Assembly: GCA_012799975.1 (NCBI GenBank)
Contig: JAAZKF010000035.1
Coordinates: 1-35,334 of the forward strand
Origin: Burkholderiales bacterium
Lineage (GTDB): Bacteria; Vulcanimicrobiota; Xenobia; Xenobiales; Xenobiaceae
Direction: 5' to 3'
Length of the DNA stretch: 35,334 nt
Part shown: positions 8,942-18,018 of the stretch, in pieces
Position numbering within the stretch: the stretch's first letter is position 1
Layout: each line of letters opens with the position of its first letter
Made by a program: the position numbers and the translations under genes
Notes under the pieces: model-generated
Database searches by the model: none
What the model was told of the DNA's origin: nothing
The model's input: only the letters and a program-made list of their open reading frames with translations

Positions 8942-9034
8942 GGACCCCGACCGGGCCTCCGGGGAGACCCGGGGCCCGGCCAGGGAGGGTCGAAGCGGCC
9001 AGGAGGTGGCCGGGATTGGACGAAGATCCCTCCT

Positions 9035-9913
9035 GTGGAACAACGCGAATTCGTCATAATCACCGGGATGTCCGGCGCCGGTAAGAGCCTGGCCATGAAG
9101 TGCTTCGAGGACCTGGGCTATTTCTGCGTCGACAACCTGCCGCCCGCCCTGATCCCGAAATTTGCCCAACTCTTCGGTTCTTCAAGCGTGGCCCGGCTGG
9201 CCTTGGTGATCGACATCCGCGGACGGGAGTTCTTCCCCGAACTCCAGGGAGCCATCTCCGAGCTGCCGCGCCTGGGTTTTGAGCCGTTCATCCTGTACCT
9301 CGAGGCTGCCGACGAGGTGCTGGTCCGGCGCTACTCCGAGACCCGCCGTCAGCATCCCCTGGCCTCCAACGGCCGGGTCCTGCATGGCATCCAAGAGGAG
9401 CGCCGCCTGCTCAAGGGACTGCGCAACCGGGCCGACTGGAACCTGGACACCTCCCGTCTGTCGGCGCATCGATTGCGCACCGCCATCCTGCATCGTTTCT
9501 CCGGCTCGGAATCACCTGACCAGGCCAGCCTGCACGTAGTCAGTTTCGGGTTCAAATACGGGGTCCCCACGGATGTCGACATGATCCTGGACTGCCGATT
9601 CTTGCCCAACCCCTACTACATCCCCGAGCTGAACCCGCTCTCGGGGTTGGACGAGCCGGTCCGCGACTACCTCCTGGCCCGGGAGGCTGCCCGGGAATTC
9701 CTGGCCCGGATCCTGGAACTCCTGGACTTCCTACTGCCCAACTTCGTCCGCGAGCACAAGCGCCACCTGACCCTGGCCTTCGGCTGCACCGGAGGCCGCC
9801 ACCGCTCGACGGCCATGGCCGCCGCGGTGGCCCAGGCCTTGCAGGAGAAGGGTCACCCGATCTCGGTCGAACACCGGGACATCCGCCGCTCCGAGACACA
9901 TCCACCCTCGTGA
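9035..9913 (+). CDS. rapZ: RNase adapter / nucleotide-binding protein RapZ (YvcJ)
   Basis: EFVIITGMSGAGKSLAMKCFEDLGYFCVDNLPPALIPKFAQL, VVSFGFKYGVPTDVDMILDCRFLPNPYY, FGCTGGRHRST. Confidence 0.95.
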   Translation: MEQREFVIITGMSGAGKSLAMKCFEDLGYFCVDNLPPALIPKFAQLFGSSSVARLALVIDIRGREFFPELQGAISELPRLGFEPFILYLEAADEVLVRRYSETRRQHPLASNGRVLHGIQEERRLLKGLRNRADWNLDTSRLSAHRLRTAILHRFSGSESPDQASLHVVSFGFKYGVPTDVDMILDCRFLPNPYYIPELNPLSGLDEPVRDYLLAREAAREFLARILELLDFLLPNFVREHKRHLTLAFGCTGGRHRSTAMAAAVAQALQEKGHPISVEHRDIRRSETHPPS

Positions 9914-11349
9914 AGATGGATCTCCTGGCACCGCTGAAGTGGCTGCTGCCAGGCATGAGGATCAAGCGCTGGTTCTTCCTGTCGATGCTCGGCGTGGTGA
10001 CCTTCGCGACCGGCCTGATGTTGTTGACCGCCAATAAACCGGCCGTAGTGCTGGAGCTGGCCTTGATCGAGAGCATCAGATCCTGGACGGGCTGGAGGCC
10101 TCCCGGTCCCCTGGTCGACTGCTTTCTGATGGTGGTTGGCCTGGCCATCATGCTCTGGTCAAGATACCGATGGTTCCTATCGGTCTATCACGCGGCCGTC
10201 CCCCACCAGCAGAAACGACTGGTGGAACTTCTGTACGAACGACGCCAGCTTGGTCACGGATTGAAGATCGTCGCCATGGGAGGGGGAACGGGTCTGTCCA
10301 CCCTGCTGCGAGGACTGAAGAGCCACACCTCCAACCTGGTGGCCATCGTGACGGTTTCCGACGATGGAGGCAGCTCAGGGCGGCTTTCCAAGGAGCTGGG
10401 GATGCTCCCCCCCGGCGACCTGCGCAACTGCCTGGTGGCCATGGCCGACGACGAGAGCCTGTTGTCTGAACTCTTCCAATATCGCTTCCGCGACGGGCAA
10501 GGGCTGGAGGGGCACTCCTTCGGCAACCTCTTCCTGGCGGCCCTGACCGAAATCTCCGGAGACTTCGAGTTGGCTTTGAAGCGAGCCAGCCAGATCCTGG
10601 CCCCCCGAGGGCGGGTCCTGCCCGCGACCCTCACGCCGGTCACCCTGTACGCCCGCCTCAAGGATGGTCGCTGCGTCCGCGGCGAGAGCGATATCCCCAA
10701 GGCCCACGGGGCCATCTCGGAGGTGTATCTGGAACCTCGACGCTGTCAACCGCCGGCCGAGGTGCTGAAGGTGATAGCCGAAGCCGACCTGATCGTCCTG
10801 GGTCCGGGAAGCCTGTACACCAGCGTGATCCCCAACCTGCTGGTGGAAGGGGTTGCTGAAGCAGTTCGAGCCTGCCCGGCCCCGAAGATCTACGTCTGCA
10901 ACGTCATGACCCAACCCGGCGAAACCGACGGTTACAGCGCCGCCGACCACCTCGAGGCGATTCACCGCCACGTGGGAGGTTCACTGGTGAACTATGCCGT
11001 GGTGAACGTAGCGCCCCCCAACCGACTGCTCAGCAAATATGAGAAGGAGGGGGCCTACCCCGTAAAACCCGACCTGAAACGCGTGCGCGAGCTGGGGGTC
11101 GAACCGATCCCTGCCAACCTGATGAACGAGGGCTCCCTGGTGCGCCACGATCCGGTCAGCCTGGCCGAAACGGTCCTGGAGGTCATGGCCGGGCACCGCA
11201 GCTCCGGCGAGATGCCCGCTGCCCCCCCAGCCTCCAACGCTTCGCGCCGGAGCCCTCAGGAACCGGGCCGCGACGGCGACCCGAAGTCTAAGAAATCCCG
11301 CCCGGCGAAGTCCTCTACCTCCAGGAAAAGGCCCTCTCCCATTGAATGA
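9910..11349 (+). CDS. yvcK: YvcK/CofD-like gluconeogenesis factor with N-terminal membrane segments
   Basis: GTG start overlaps the rapZ stop (GTGA). KIVAMGGGTGLSTLLRGLKSHTSNLVAIVTVSDDGGSSGRL, GDLRNCLVAMAD, SFGNLFLAALTEISGDF; two hydrophobic segments at the N-terminus. Confidence 0.93.
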   Translation: MKMDLLAPLKWLLPGMRIKRWFFLSMLGVVTFATGLMLLTANKPAVVLELALIESIRSWTGWRPPGPLVDCFLMVVGLAIMLWSRYRWFLSVYHAAVPHQQKRLVELLYERRQLGHGLKIVAMGGGTGLSTLLRGLKSHTSNLVAIVTVSDDGGSSGRLSKELGMLPPGDLRNCLVAMADDESLLSELFQYRFRDGQGLEGHSFGNLFLAALTEISGDFELALKRASQILAPRGRVLPATLTPVTLYARLKDGRCVRGESDIPKAHGAISEVYLEPRRCQPPAEVLKVIAEADLIVLGPGSLYTSVIPNLLVEGVAEAVRACPAPKIYVCNVMTQPGETDGYSAADHLEAIHRHVGGSLVNYAVVNVAPPNRLLSKYEKEGAYPVKPDLKRVRELGVEPIPANLMNEGSLVRHDPVSLAETVLEVMAGHRSSGEMPAAPPASNASRRSPQEPGRDGDPKSKKSRPAKSSTSRKRPSPIE

Positions 11350-11385
11350 ACCCAGGTTCGAACCATCATCCGTACAGGAGGCACC

Positions 11386-11871
11386 ATGAACTCATCCCTT
11401 CGGCTCCAGGCGGGGAGGCTTCTGAGCCTCCTGGCCGTCGTGCTGCTGCTCACCTGCACCGCTCAGGCCCGAGAGAAAACCCCGGACCTGGGACAACTCA
11501 TGGAAAAGTCGGGTCTGAAATCCCAGGCCCTGGGCGAAGCAGGCTTCCTGGTCCGCTACGAGACCGAATCGGGGCCCGACCTGGATGTGCTGGTCGTCTA
11601 TTGGGACGAAACCAAAGAACAGATCCTGATCTTCACCACCGTGGTAGACCGGGAACCGGGGGCGGAATTCAGCCATAAGCTCCTACAGAAGGCCATGGAG
11701 CTGAATAACGACCACCCCTTCGCCAAATTCGTATTGGACCCCAAATACGGCGACCTGGACTGCCAGACCGAGTTGGACCTGGCCGGATTGACCCCCAAGG
11801 CCCTGGCCTGGCACATCAACTGGGTCGCTTCGGTCGGCGAAAAGGCGCGCGGAATCTTCAAAGACCTCTGA
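11386..11871 (+). CDS. Exported small protein, YbjN / type III chaperone-like fold (tentative)
   Basis: AGGAGG SD at 11376-11381, ATG 11386; signal peptide RLLSLLAVVLLLTCTAQA; alpha/beta pattern reminiscent of YbjN-type proteins. Confidence 0.65.
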   Translation: MNSSLRLQAGRLLSLLAVVLLLTCTAQAREKTPDLGQLMEKSGLKSQALGEAGFLVRYETESGPDLDVLVVYWDETKEQILIFTTVVDREPGAEFSHKLLQKAMELNNDHPFAKFVLDPKYGDLDCQTELDLAGLTPKALAWHINWVASVGEKARGIFKDL

Positions 11872-11901
11872 TCCCGGTCCTACCCGACCAGGTTCATTGA
11901 G

Positions 11902-11940
11902 GACCCGGCCTCGTGTCCGCAGCACGGTGCCGGGTCTTCT
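11902..11940. terminator. Hairpin terminator between convergent genes
   Basis: GACCCGGC (11902-11909) / GCCGGGTC (11929-11936) with inner CGTG/CACG stem, followed by TTCT. Confidence 0.6.
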
Positions 11941-13776
11941 TCATCCCGCCTGCTGACGGCCCAGGAAAGCCAGTTTTTCGGCCAGGAACAACACGTCCAC
12001 GGGCCAGTATTCCTGAGGTCGAGGGTGGGGGCTTGAAGAAAGCGGACGGCAACTCAATACCGCCGACTCCCATCCCGAAGGGATGGCCGGACGGCCATGG
12101 ACGGCGCCCAGCAGGGCCCCGGCGATGGCTGCGTTGGTGTCGGTATCCCCCCCACAGGCCACCGTACCCACCACACCCTCCTCCAGGGTCGCAGAATGCA
12201 ACAACCGATAAAAGGCATTCTGCAGGGCAATCCGGACCCAACCCTGCTGGCTGGTGAATCTGGCCGGTGGCCCCTGCTCAGCGGCCGAAATGGATTCCAG
12301 CACCGCGCTGTCGGCATGGTCGCGCGCCCAGTCCCGGGCCACTTCCCAGACGGCCCGGGGCGACCCGCCGGTCCGGATCGCGAAGGCGATGGCCAACACA
12401 TAGGCCGCACAAGCATCCCTACAGACGGGATGGGCGTGGGTCAAGGCGCTTTCCCGGCGAGCCAGCTCGACCAGGGCCTCCGGCTTCAGGGCATATCCGA
12501 AGACCCCCAACGGGCTGATCCTCATCAGCGACCCATTGGCCTGCCCGCCCTGCCGGGCCACCTGAAGAGCGGCCCTTCCGCAGATGGCTTCAGCGTCTTC
12601 GGGTGAAGCCTCCGCCGGGATGCCTCCCAAGGTATACCGGGTCGTGTTCCCGACATCAAAGGGCCCCGAGCGGAACCAGGCCCCGTAGGCCAAAGCCGCC
12701 GCCCCCGACGAGTAGCCTCCCGAGGTCAGAATCGAACGGGCCAGGGCCAGGGCCATCTCCGAATCGTCAGTCGGCTGCCCCGCCAGCGTGTTCCAGGTCC
12801 CCCCGTTGGCCAGCTCCCTGGGCCCATCCGGATAGACGCGCAGGATCTGCTCCGGCCGCTGGAACTCGACCAGACTGCCCAACGAGTCTCCTGCCACCTG
12901 TCCCAGAAGACAACCCTGGGCTCGCGAGAGGACTCCCAGATCGGTCAGGATATGCTGCGAAGAAGGCCAGCACAACTTCGAATCCTGCCGACGGCCCAGG
13001 GTCCAGGAGCGGCCTGCCAGGTCACGCACCACGGGCTCGGGGCCTCCGAAGCAGCGCGTCAGGAAACTTCGCCCCTGGGCGTCGTACCCTACGGGTCTTC
13101 CCGCTCCGTCGTAGAGTTCTGCACCCGCTCCGCGCAACAGGGCGTGGCCGGCCGCGTAATCCCAGTCGACGGGTCCCGAGAGCGAGACCGCCGCTACCGC
13201 CTCACCTGCCGCCACCAGGGCCAACCTCCAGGCGATCCCGGGAATGGCCCGGAAACGGGCCGGTGCGACGGCCCTAGCATTGAAGTCCGGGCAGTGGTCG
13301 GCGTGCTGGGAGACCAGGACCACGTCCTGCTCCGAGAGGTGTTCGGGCCAGGTCCTGGCCGACAGGGGACGGCCGTTGCGCAGCACAGGCCCGCAGCCCT
13401 CGGCCCAGGTGAAGAGGTCGCCCTCCCCTACCGCAAAGGCGTACACTACCCCCAAGACCGGACGCCCCTGGTGGACCAGGGCGATCGAGACCGCGCTGCC
13501 GCGCCATCCCTCCAGGTAGGCCCTCGTTCCATCGTTGGGGTCGACCACCCAGATATGGTCACCGCCTCGGCGCAGGTCCGAACATTCCTCTCCCCGGAAA
13601 CCCCAGTCCGGGAAAAGGGAAAGCAGGTCCTGGGCGATCCGTGCTTCCGCCTCAGCGTCCACCGGGGCGTGGCCGGAAGAACCCCGGGGGCCTCCGGGAC
13701 GATAAAATTCGGCCAGAAGAATCTCGCCTGCACGTCGGGCGGCCTGAACTGCTGCTTGAAGAGCCTGGGAATACAT
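11941..13776 (-). CDS. Fusion: N-terminal inositol monophosphatase-like domain, C-terminal ADP-ribosylglycohydrolase domain
   Basis: IMPase motifs FRGEECSD, WVVDPNDGTRAYLEG, DWDYAAGHALLRGAGAEL; ARH motifs GQVAGDSLGSLVEF, PTDDSEMALALA, GGDTDTNAAIAGALLGAVHG. Start 13776 (MYSQALQ) preferred over 13854. Confidence 0.9.
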   Translation of the reverse strand: MYSQALQAAVQAARRAGEILLAEFYRPGGPRGSSGHAPVDAEAEARIAQDLLSLFPDWGFRGEECSDLRRGGDHIWVVDPNDGTRAYLEGWRGSAVSIALVHQGRPVLGVVYAFAVGEGDLFTWAEGCGPVLRNGRPLSARTWPEHLSEQDVVLVSQHADHCPDFNARAVAPARFRAIPGIAWRLALVAAGEAVAAVSLSGPVDWDYAAGHALLRGAGAELYDGAGRPVGYDAQGRSFLTRCFGGPEPVVRDLAGRSWTLGRRQDSKLCWPSSQHILTDLGVLSRAQGCLLGQVAGDSLGSLVEFQRPEQILRVYPDGPRELANGGTWNTLAGQPTDDSEMALALARSILTSGGYSSGAAALAYGAWFRSGPFDVGNTTRYTLGGIPAEASPEDAEAICGRAALQVARQGGQANGSLMRISPLGVFGYALKPEALVELARRESALTHAHPVCRDACAAYVLAIAFAIRTGGSPRAVWEVARDWARDHADSAVLESISAAEQGPPARFTSQQGWVRIALQNAFYRLLHSATLEEGVVGTVACGGDTDTNAAIAGALLGAVHGRPAIPSGWESAVLSCRPLSSSPHPRPQEYWPVDVLFLAEKLAFLGRQQAG

Positions 13777-13865
13777 GGCCTGTCCTTGGCCCTTCCGGGA
13801 AAACCGGAAGGGGAAGTCATTCTGGGCAAGAGGAACCGGGCGTCGGGCGTTCAAAGCCCAGGCCG

Positions 13866-14630
13866 ATGAAAATCCTCTCGTGGAACGTCAACGGCATTCG
13901 GGCGTGCTTTCGCAAAGGCCTGCTCTCCTGGGTCCAGATCGAGGTTCCCGACCTCCTCTGCCTGCAGGAGATTCGGGCCCACAGGGAGCAGGTAGAGGCC
14001 GAGCTACAGGGCTTCTCGGACTATTACGCCTTCTGGAATCCGGCTCGACGTCCCGGTTATTCCGGCGTAGCCACCTTCTCGCGACGCCCCCCCGACTCGG
14101 TTCACGTCGGACTTGGAAGACCCGAATTCGACGTGGAGGGACGGGTCCTGACCCTGGAGTTCGGCTCATTGTCCGTGGTCAACGCCTACTTCCCCAACAG
14201 CCAGAGAACCCACGCCCGGTTGCCCTACAAGCTGGCCTTCTGCCAGGCCATGCTGGACTGGCTGAAGACCCTGCGTGCGAAAGGCCAGAGCGTGCTGCTC
14301 TGTGGGGACTACAACATCGCCCATCGCGAAATCGACCTGCGCAATCCTCGCGAGAACCAGGACAACGCGGGGTTCCTGCCGGAAGAGCGGGCCTGGATGG
14401 ACCAGTTACTGGGCTCGGGCTTCGTAGATACCTTCCGTTCCCGCTGCCCCGAGCCGGGTCACTACACCTGGTGGAGCAACCGCAAGGGAGTCCGCGAGAA
14501 GAATATCGGGTGGCGTATCGACTACGTGACGGCGGATGAGGACCTGGACACCCGGGTCCGTCAGTCCTTCCACCAGCCGGATGTCATGGGTTCGGACCAT
14601 TGCCCCGTGGGGGTATTGCTGGACACATGA
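13866..14630 (+). CDS. xthA: Exodeoxyribonuclease III / AP endonuclease
   Basis: MKILSWNVNGIRA, LCLQEIR, GDYNIAHREIDLRNP, WRIDYV, GSDHCPV. Confidence 0.94.
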   Translation: MKILSWNVNGIRACFRKGLLSWVQIEVPDLLCLQEIRAHREQVEAELQGFSDYYAFWNPARRPGYSGVATFSRRPPDSVHVGLGRPEFDVEGRVLTLEFGSLSVVNAYFPNSQRTHARLPYKLAFCQAMLDWLKTLRAKGQSVLLCGDYNIAHREIDLRNPRENQDNAGFLPEERAWMDQLLGSGFVDTFRSRCPEPGHYTWWSNRKGVREKNIGWRIDYVTADEDLDTRVRQSFHQPDVMGSDHCPVGVLLDT

Positions 14631-14640
14631 GGCGCGTTTC

Positions 14641-14703
14641 CCCTGAGGCAGGGATCGCCCTTTTGGCGAGAAACCGATAGATCGGGAGGCTCCCGCAGCG
14701 GTT
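14641..14703. other. Three-hairpin intergenic element (candidate structured RNA / leader or terminator)
   Basis: CCCTG-AGG-CAGGG (14641-14653); TCGCC-CTTTT-GGCGA (14655-14669); AACCG-atagat-CGGGA-GGC-TCCCG-cag-CGGTT (14672-14703). Confidence 0.45.
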
Positions 14704-14790
14704 GGCTACTGACAGGCGAATTCCCGGGGCTCCGGCAGGCCATCCCCCGACCCGGTTCCTCCCACTCCGCTTTGCCCAAGGGGACTGATT

Positions 14791-15603
14791 TTGGTGGATA
14801 CTCCTTCGCGCCGGCTGCTGCTCTTCATCCCCGCCTTCAACTGTGCGCGGCAGGTCGTGAGGGTCCTGGACCAACTCGAGCCGCGGGTGATGGTCCACAT
14901 CCAGAGGGTCCTGCTCATCGATAACCGCAGCACCGACGGAACCGTCGAGGCCGTCCTGGAATGGGCAGGGCAGAACCCGGGTCTTCCCCTGCTGTTGCTG
15001 CGCAACGACTCGAACTACAGCCTGGGTGGCAGCCACAAGGTCGCCTTCGACCACGCCCTCCAAAACGATTTTACCCACGTGCTGGTGCTGCACGGGGACG
15101 ACCAGGCAGATATCCGGGACCTCCTGCCCTGGTTGGAGGACGGCCGGGCCCTCGAGGGCGATGCCTTCCTGGGCAGCCGCTTCGCCCGGGGGAGCAGGCT
15201 TCCCGGGTATTCCTGGTTCCGCATCCTGGGCAACCTGGTCTTCAACTCCCTGGTCTCGCTGGTGGCCGGGCGCCGACTGACCGACCTTGGTTCAGGGCTG
15301 AACCTGTTCCGAATGTCCCCCCTGGCCGGCAGGTCCTACCTCTCCTTCCCCGACAACCTGAACTTCAACGTCTATCTGCTCTTGTACCTGGTGCACACCC
15401 GGGCACGCTTCGAATTCTTCCCGATCAGTTGGCGGGAAGAGGACCAGATCAGCAACGTCCGCTTCGTCCGACAGAGCCTCGAGATCCTCAGCGTATGCCT
15501 GCGCTACCGTCTGAACCGACAAAAGCTCTTCGCGCCCCGCCGGGATCTCCCACCCGACCGCTACACCTCCCGGGTGCTCTTCGACGTTACCCGGGATTCC
15601 TGA
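14791..15603 (+). CDS. GT2-family glycosyltransferase
   Basis: LLFIPAFNCARQVVRVLDQL, VLLIDNRSTDGTVEAV, VLVLHGDDQADIRDLLPWL, TDLGSGLNLFRM. TTG 14791 or GTG 14794 after AAGGGGA. Confidence 0.88.
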   Translation: MVDTPSRRLLLFIPAFNCARQVVRVLDQLEPRVMVHIQRVLLIDNRSTDGTVEAVLEWAGQNPGLPLLLLRNDSNYSLGGSHKVAFDHALQNDFTHVLVLHGDDQADIRDLLPWLEDGRALEGDAFLGSRFARGSRLPGYSWFRILGNLVFNSLVSLVAGRRLTDLGSGLNLFRMSPLAGRSYLSFPDNLNFNVYLLLYLVHTRARFEFFPISWREEDQISNVRFVRQSLEILSVCLRYRLNRQKLFAPRRDLPPDRYTSRVLFDVTRDS

Positions 15604-15625
15604 AGCCGTTACCCGGTCGAAAATC

Positions 15626-16294
15626 TCAGCGCCCCTCCATCGGATGGGCGAAGAAGCGGACCTCATTGTTCTCGAAGGCCCCGGGATGATTCCGGAAACC
15701 TCGGACCAGGGTCGTGCGCCGGAAGTTCTCGCGTCCCGCCTGGGTGATCGCCGGCCCGCTGGCCCGCACCTCCTGGGCCGTGCGGATCTCCGGGCGCACC
15801 AAGGCGATATGTCCGGGACGTTCCGGATCCGGATTGCGGTAGGAAGCCACCACCAGCCAGCCCTGATTGGCCCGGGCCTGGGCTTCAAGAGCATCGGAGA
15901 GGGGTTCCCACCCTGCCTTTCTGCCCTCTTCGGAATGCAGCCAAGTGAACTGGGCATTGGCCAACAGATGGAGCGGGTGCTGGGGTGGACGCAACAGGTA
16001 TACCCCGAGGTGCATGCACGCTGCCGCCGCGAACTGGCTGCAGCGGGTCCGGGGCCTCTCGAAGCGCTCCGGCCCCGTGACGCGGCCCGTGCGCCAGTCG
16101 ACGGGGTGCCTTCCCGGCAACCACCGGGAATCGACCTTCAAAGCGTCAATCTTCCGGACCAGCTCCCTGCCAGCAGGCAGAACCCCCGGGAGGACCTCAG
16201 AGGCTGGAAGCGGACCGGCTGCCGACGAGGGGATGGAGGAGAAAGCGACAAGGAAGAGAAGCGCGGCCAGCAGTCGGAAGGTTCTCGTGCTCAT
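15626..16294 (-). CDS. Secreted Cys/His amidase-like protein (papain/CHAP-like, tentative)
   Basis: Signal peptide LLAALLFLVAFSSIPSSAA; candidate Cys in RTRCSQFAAAACMHLG and His in RPGHIALVRPE. Confidence 0.6.
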   Translation of the reverse strand: MSTRTFRLLAALLFLVAFSSIPSSAAGPLPASEVLPGVLPAGRELVRKIDALKVDSRWLPGRHPVDWRTGRVTGPERFERPRTRCSQFAAAACMHLGVYLLRPPQHPLHLLANAQFTWLHSEEGRKAGWEPLSDALEAQARANQGWLVVASYRNPDPERPGHIALVRPEIRTAQEVRASGPAITQAGRENFRRTTLVRGFRNHPGAFENNEVRFFAHPMEGR

Positions 16295-16390
16295 ACCCGG
16301 GACCTTCCAGACCGGGTGCAGCCCCCCTCTTCCCAGAGACCCTGTGTTTCACAAAATCCGGGGCTACCACGAGCCCACCGAGGTATCACG

Positions 16391-17842
16391 ATGATTGACC
16401 TGACTGTACACCCCGAGCCCCTGAAACGCACCGTCGCACGCGCCCGCGAGCGGAAGATCCGGATTCCCACCTTCAAGCAGATGCGCCATCCCGAGCTGAT
16501 CCCGGCGGATGTGGTCGAGGCCCTGAAGGATGTCGGCCTGTGGGACATCAACCCGCTGAACCTGTTCCGCATCACCTGGCACAACGAGCCGGTAGTCCAT
16601 GGAGGCGGCTTCGGCCCGATCAACTACCTGGAATTGCCCTCCGAACTCACCGGGATTCCGGCGAGGATCGTGGCTTTGGTGGGCAAGTGGCTGCCGACGG
16701 GTTCCCATAAAGTCGGGGCCGCCTTCGGATGCCTGGTCCCACGCCTGGTGACCGGGCAATTCGACCCCACCCGCCAGAAGGCGGTCTGGCCCTCGACCGG
16801 CAACTACTGCCGGGGAGGTGCCTACGACTCGGTCCTGCTGGGCTGCGAATCGATCGCCATCCTGCCCGAAGAGATGAGCCAGGAACGCTTCGACTGGTTG
16901 AAGAGCGTGGCCGGCGAGATCATCGCCACCCCGGGCTGTGAGAGCAACGTCAAGGAAATCTTCGACAAATGCTGGGAACTGCGCAAGTCGGGCCAGGACC
17001 TGGTGATATTCAACCAGTTTGACGAATTCGGCAACTACCTGTGGCACTACCACGTGACCGGGCCCGCCATGGAGGAGGTCTTCAAAAAGGTGGGCGGCAC
17101 CTATCGGGGGCTGGTCTCGGCCACCGGTTCGGCGGGGACCATCGCCGCCGGCGACTACATGAAGAACCTCTTCCCCACCTCGAAGATCGCCGCCTCCGAG
17201 GCCATCCAGTGCCCGACCCTGCTGATCAACGGCTTCGGCGGACACCGCATCGAAGGCATCGGCGACAAACACGTGCCCTGGGTTCATAACGTCAAGAACA
17301 CCGACATGGTCGTGGCCATCGACGACGAGGCGGCCATGAGCCTGCTGCGCCTGTTCAACGAGCCCGAAGGCCAGCGCTACCTGGCTGACCAGGGCCTCAA
17401 ACCGGAGTTGCTCGAGAAACTGCCGTGGCTGGGCATCAGCTCGATCTCCAACGTGTTGTCAGCCATCAAGATGGCGAAGTACTACGAGCTGACCTCAGAC
17501 GACGTGGTGATGACCATGTTCACCGACTCGGCCGAGATGTATACCAGCCGTCTGAACGATATGAACAAGACCCGGGGCCAGTTGACCGCCCATGATGCAG
17601 CCGTGGCCTTCCACCGCTACATGCTGGGGACCACCACCGACTGGATGCAGGAATTGACCTACGTGGACCGCAAGCGCGTCCACAGCCTGAAATACTACAC
17701 CTGGGTCGAGCAGCAGGGCAAGACCTACGAAGAGATCCAGGCCCAATGGTATGATCCGGAGTATTGGAGCCAGTTGCAACAAGGACTGGATCCGCTGGAC
17801 AAGCTTATCGACGAGTTCAACCAGGCTACCGGCCTGGGCTGA
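16391..17842 (+). CDS. Fold-type II PLP-dependent enzyme (TrpB/cysteine-synthase superfamily), function unassigned
   Basis: LPTGSHKVGAAFG (PLP lysine), WPSTGNYCRGGAYDSVLLGCESIAILPEEMS, SATGSAGTIAAGDYMK. Confidence 0.85.
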   Translation: MIDLTVHPEPLKRTVARARERKIRIPTFKQMRHPELIPADVVEALKDVGLWDINPLNLFRITWHNEPVVHGGGFGPINYLELPSELTGIPARIVALVGKWLPTGSHKVGAAFGCLVPRLVTGQFDPTRQKAVWPSTGNYCRGGAYDSVLLGCESIAILPEEMSQERFDWLKSVAGEIIATPGCESNVKEIFDKCWELRKSGQDLVIFNQFDEFGNYLWHYHVTGPAMEEVFKKVGGTYRGLVSATGSAGTIAAGDYMKNLFPTSKIAASEAIQCPTLLINGFGGHRIEGIGDKHVPWVHNVKNTDMVVAIDDEAAMSLLRLFNEPEGQRYLADQGLKPELLEKLPWLGISSISNVLSAIKMAKYYELTSDDVVMTMFTDSAEMYTSRLNDMNKTRGQLTAHDAAVAFHRYMLGTTTDWMQELTYVDRKRVHSLKYYTWVEQQGKTYEEIQAQWYDPEYWSQLQQGLDPLDKLIDEFNQATGLG

Positions 17843-17906
17843 TCCTCCCGCCCTGGGTCTGAAGACCGTCGGGTTCCTCCCGGCATCAGCCCCACAAGTG
17901 AAGAAG

Positions 17907-17945
17907 CGGGCCGAACCTCCGGGTTCGCCCGTTTCTTTTTTATTT
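17907..17945 (+). terminator. Intrinsic terminator downstream of the PLP enzyme gene
   Basis: CGGGCcGAACC-tcc-GGGTTCGCCCG hairpin with a one-base bulge followed by TTTCTTTTTTATTT. Confidence 0.8.
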
Positions 17946-18018
17946 CCGGCGCACTTTCAGGTGGAGGATTTCCCGGTACTCTGCGGGTCAGGTCGGGCGG
18001 CCATCGCGATCGGGCGGT

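Noticed and set aside
8942-9034. GC-rich inverted repeat (CCGGGCC...GGCCCGG) between glnA and rapZ as a terminator
   Set aside because: Stem is imperfect and lacks a T-tract; could be chance in this base composition.
11353-11362. GGTTCGAACC resembling a tRNA T-loop
   Set aside because: Sits in a 36-bp gap after yvcK; no cloverleaf, acceptor stem or CCA on either strand; simply a palindrome.
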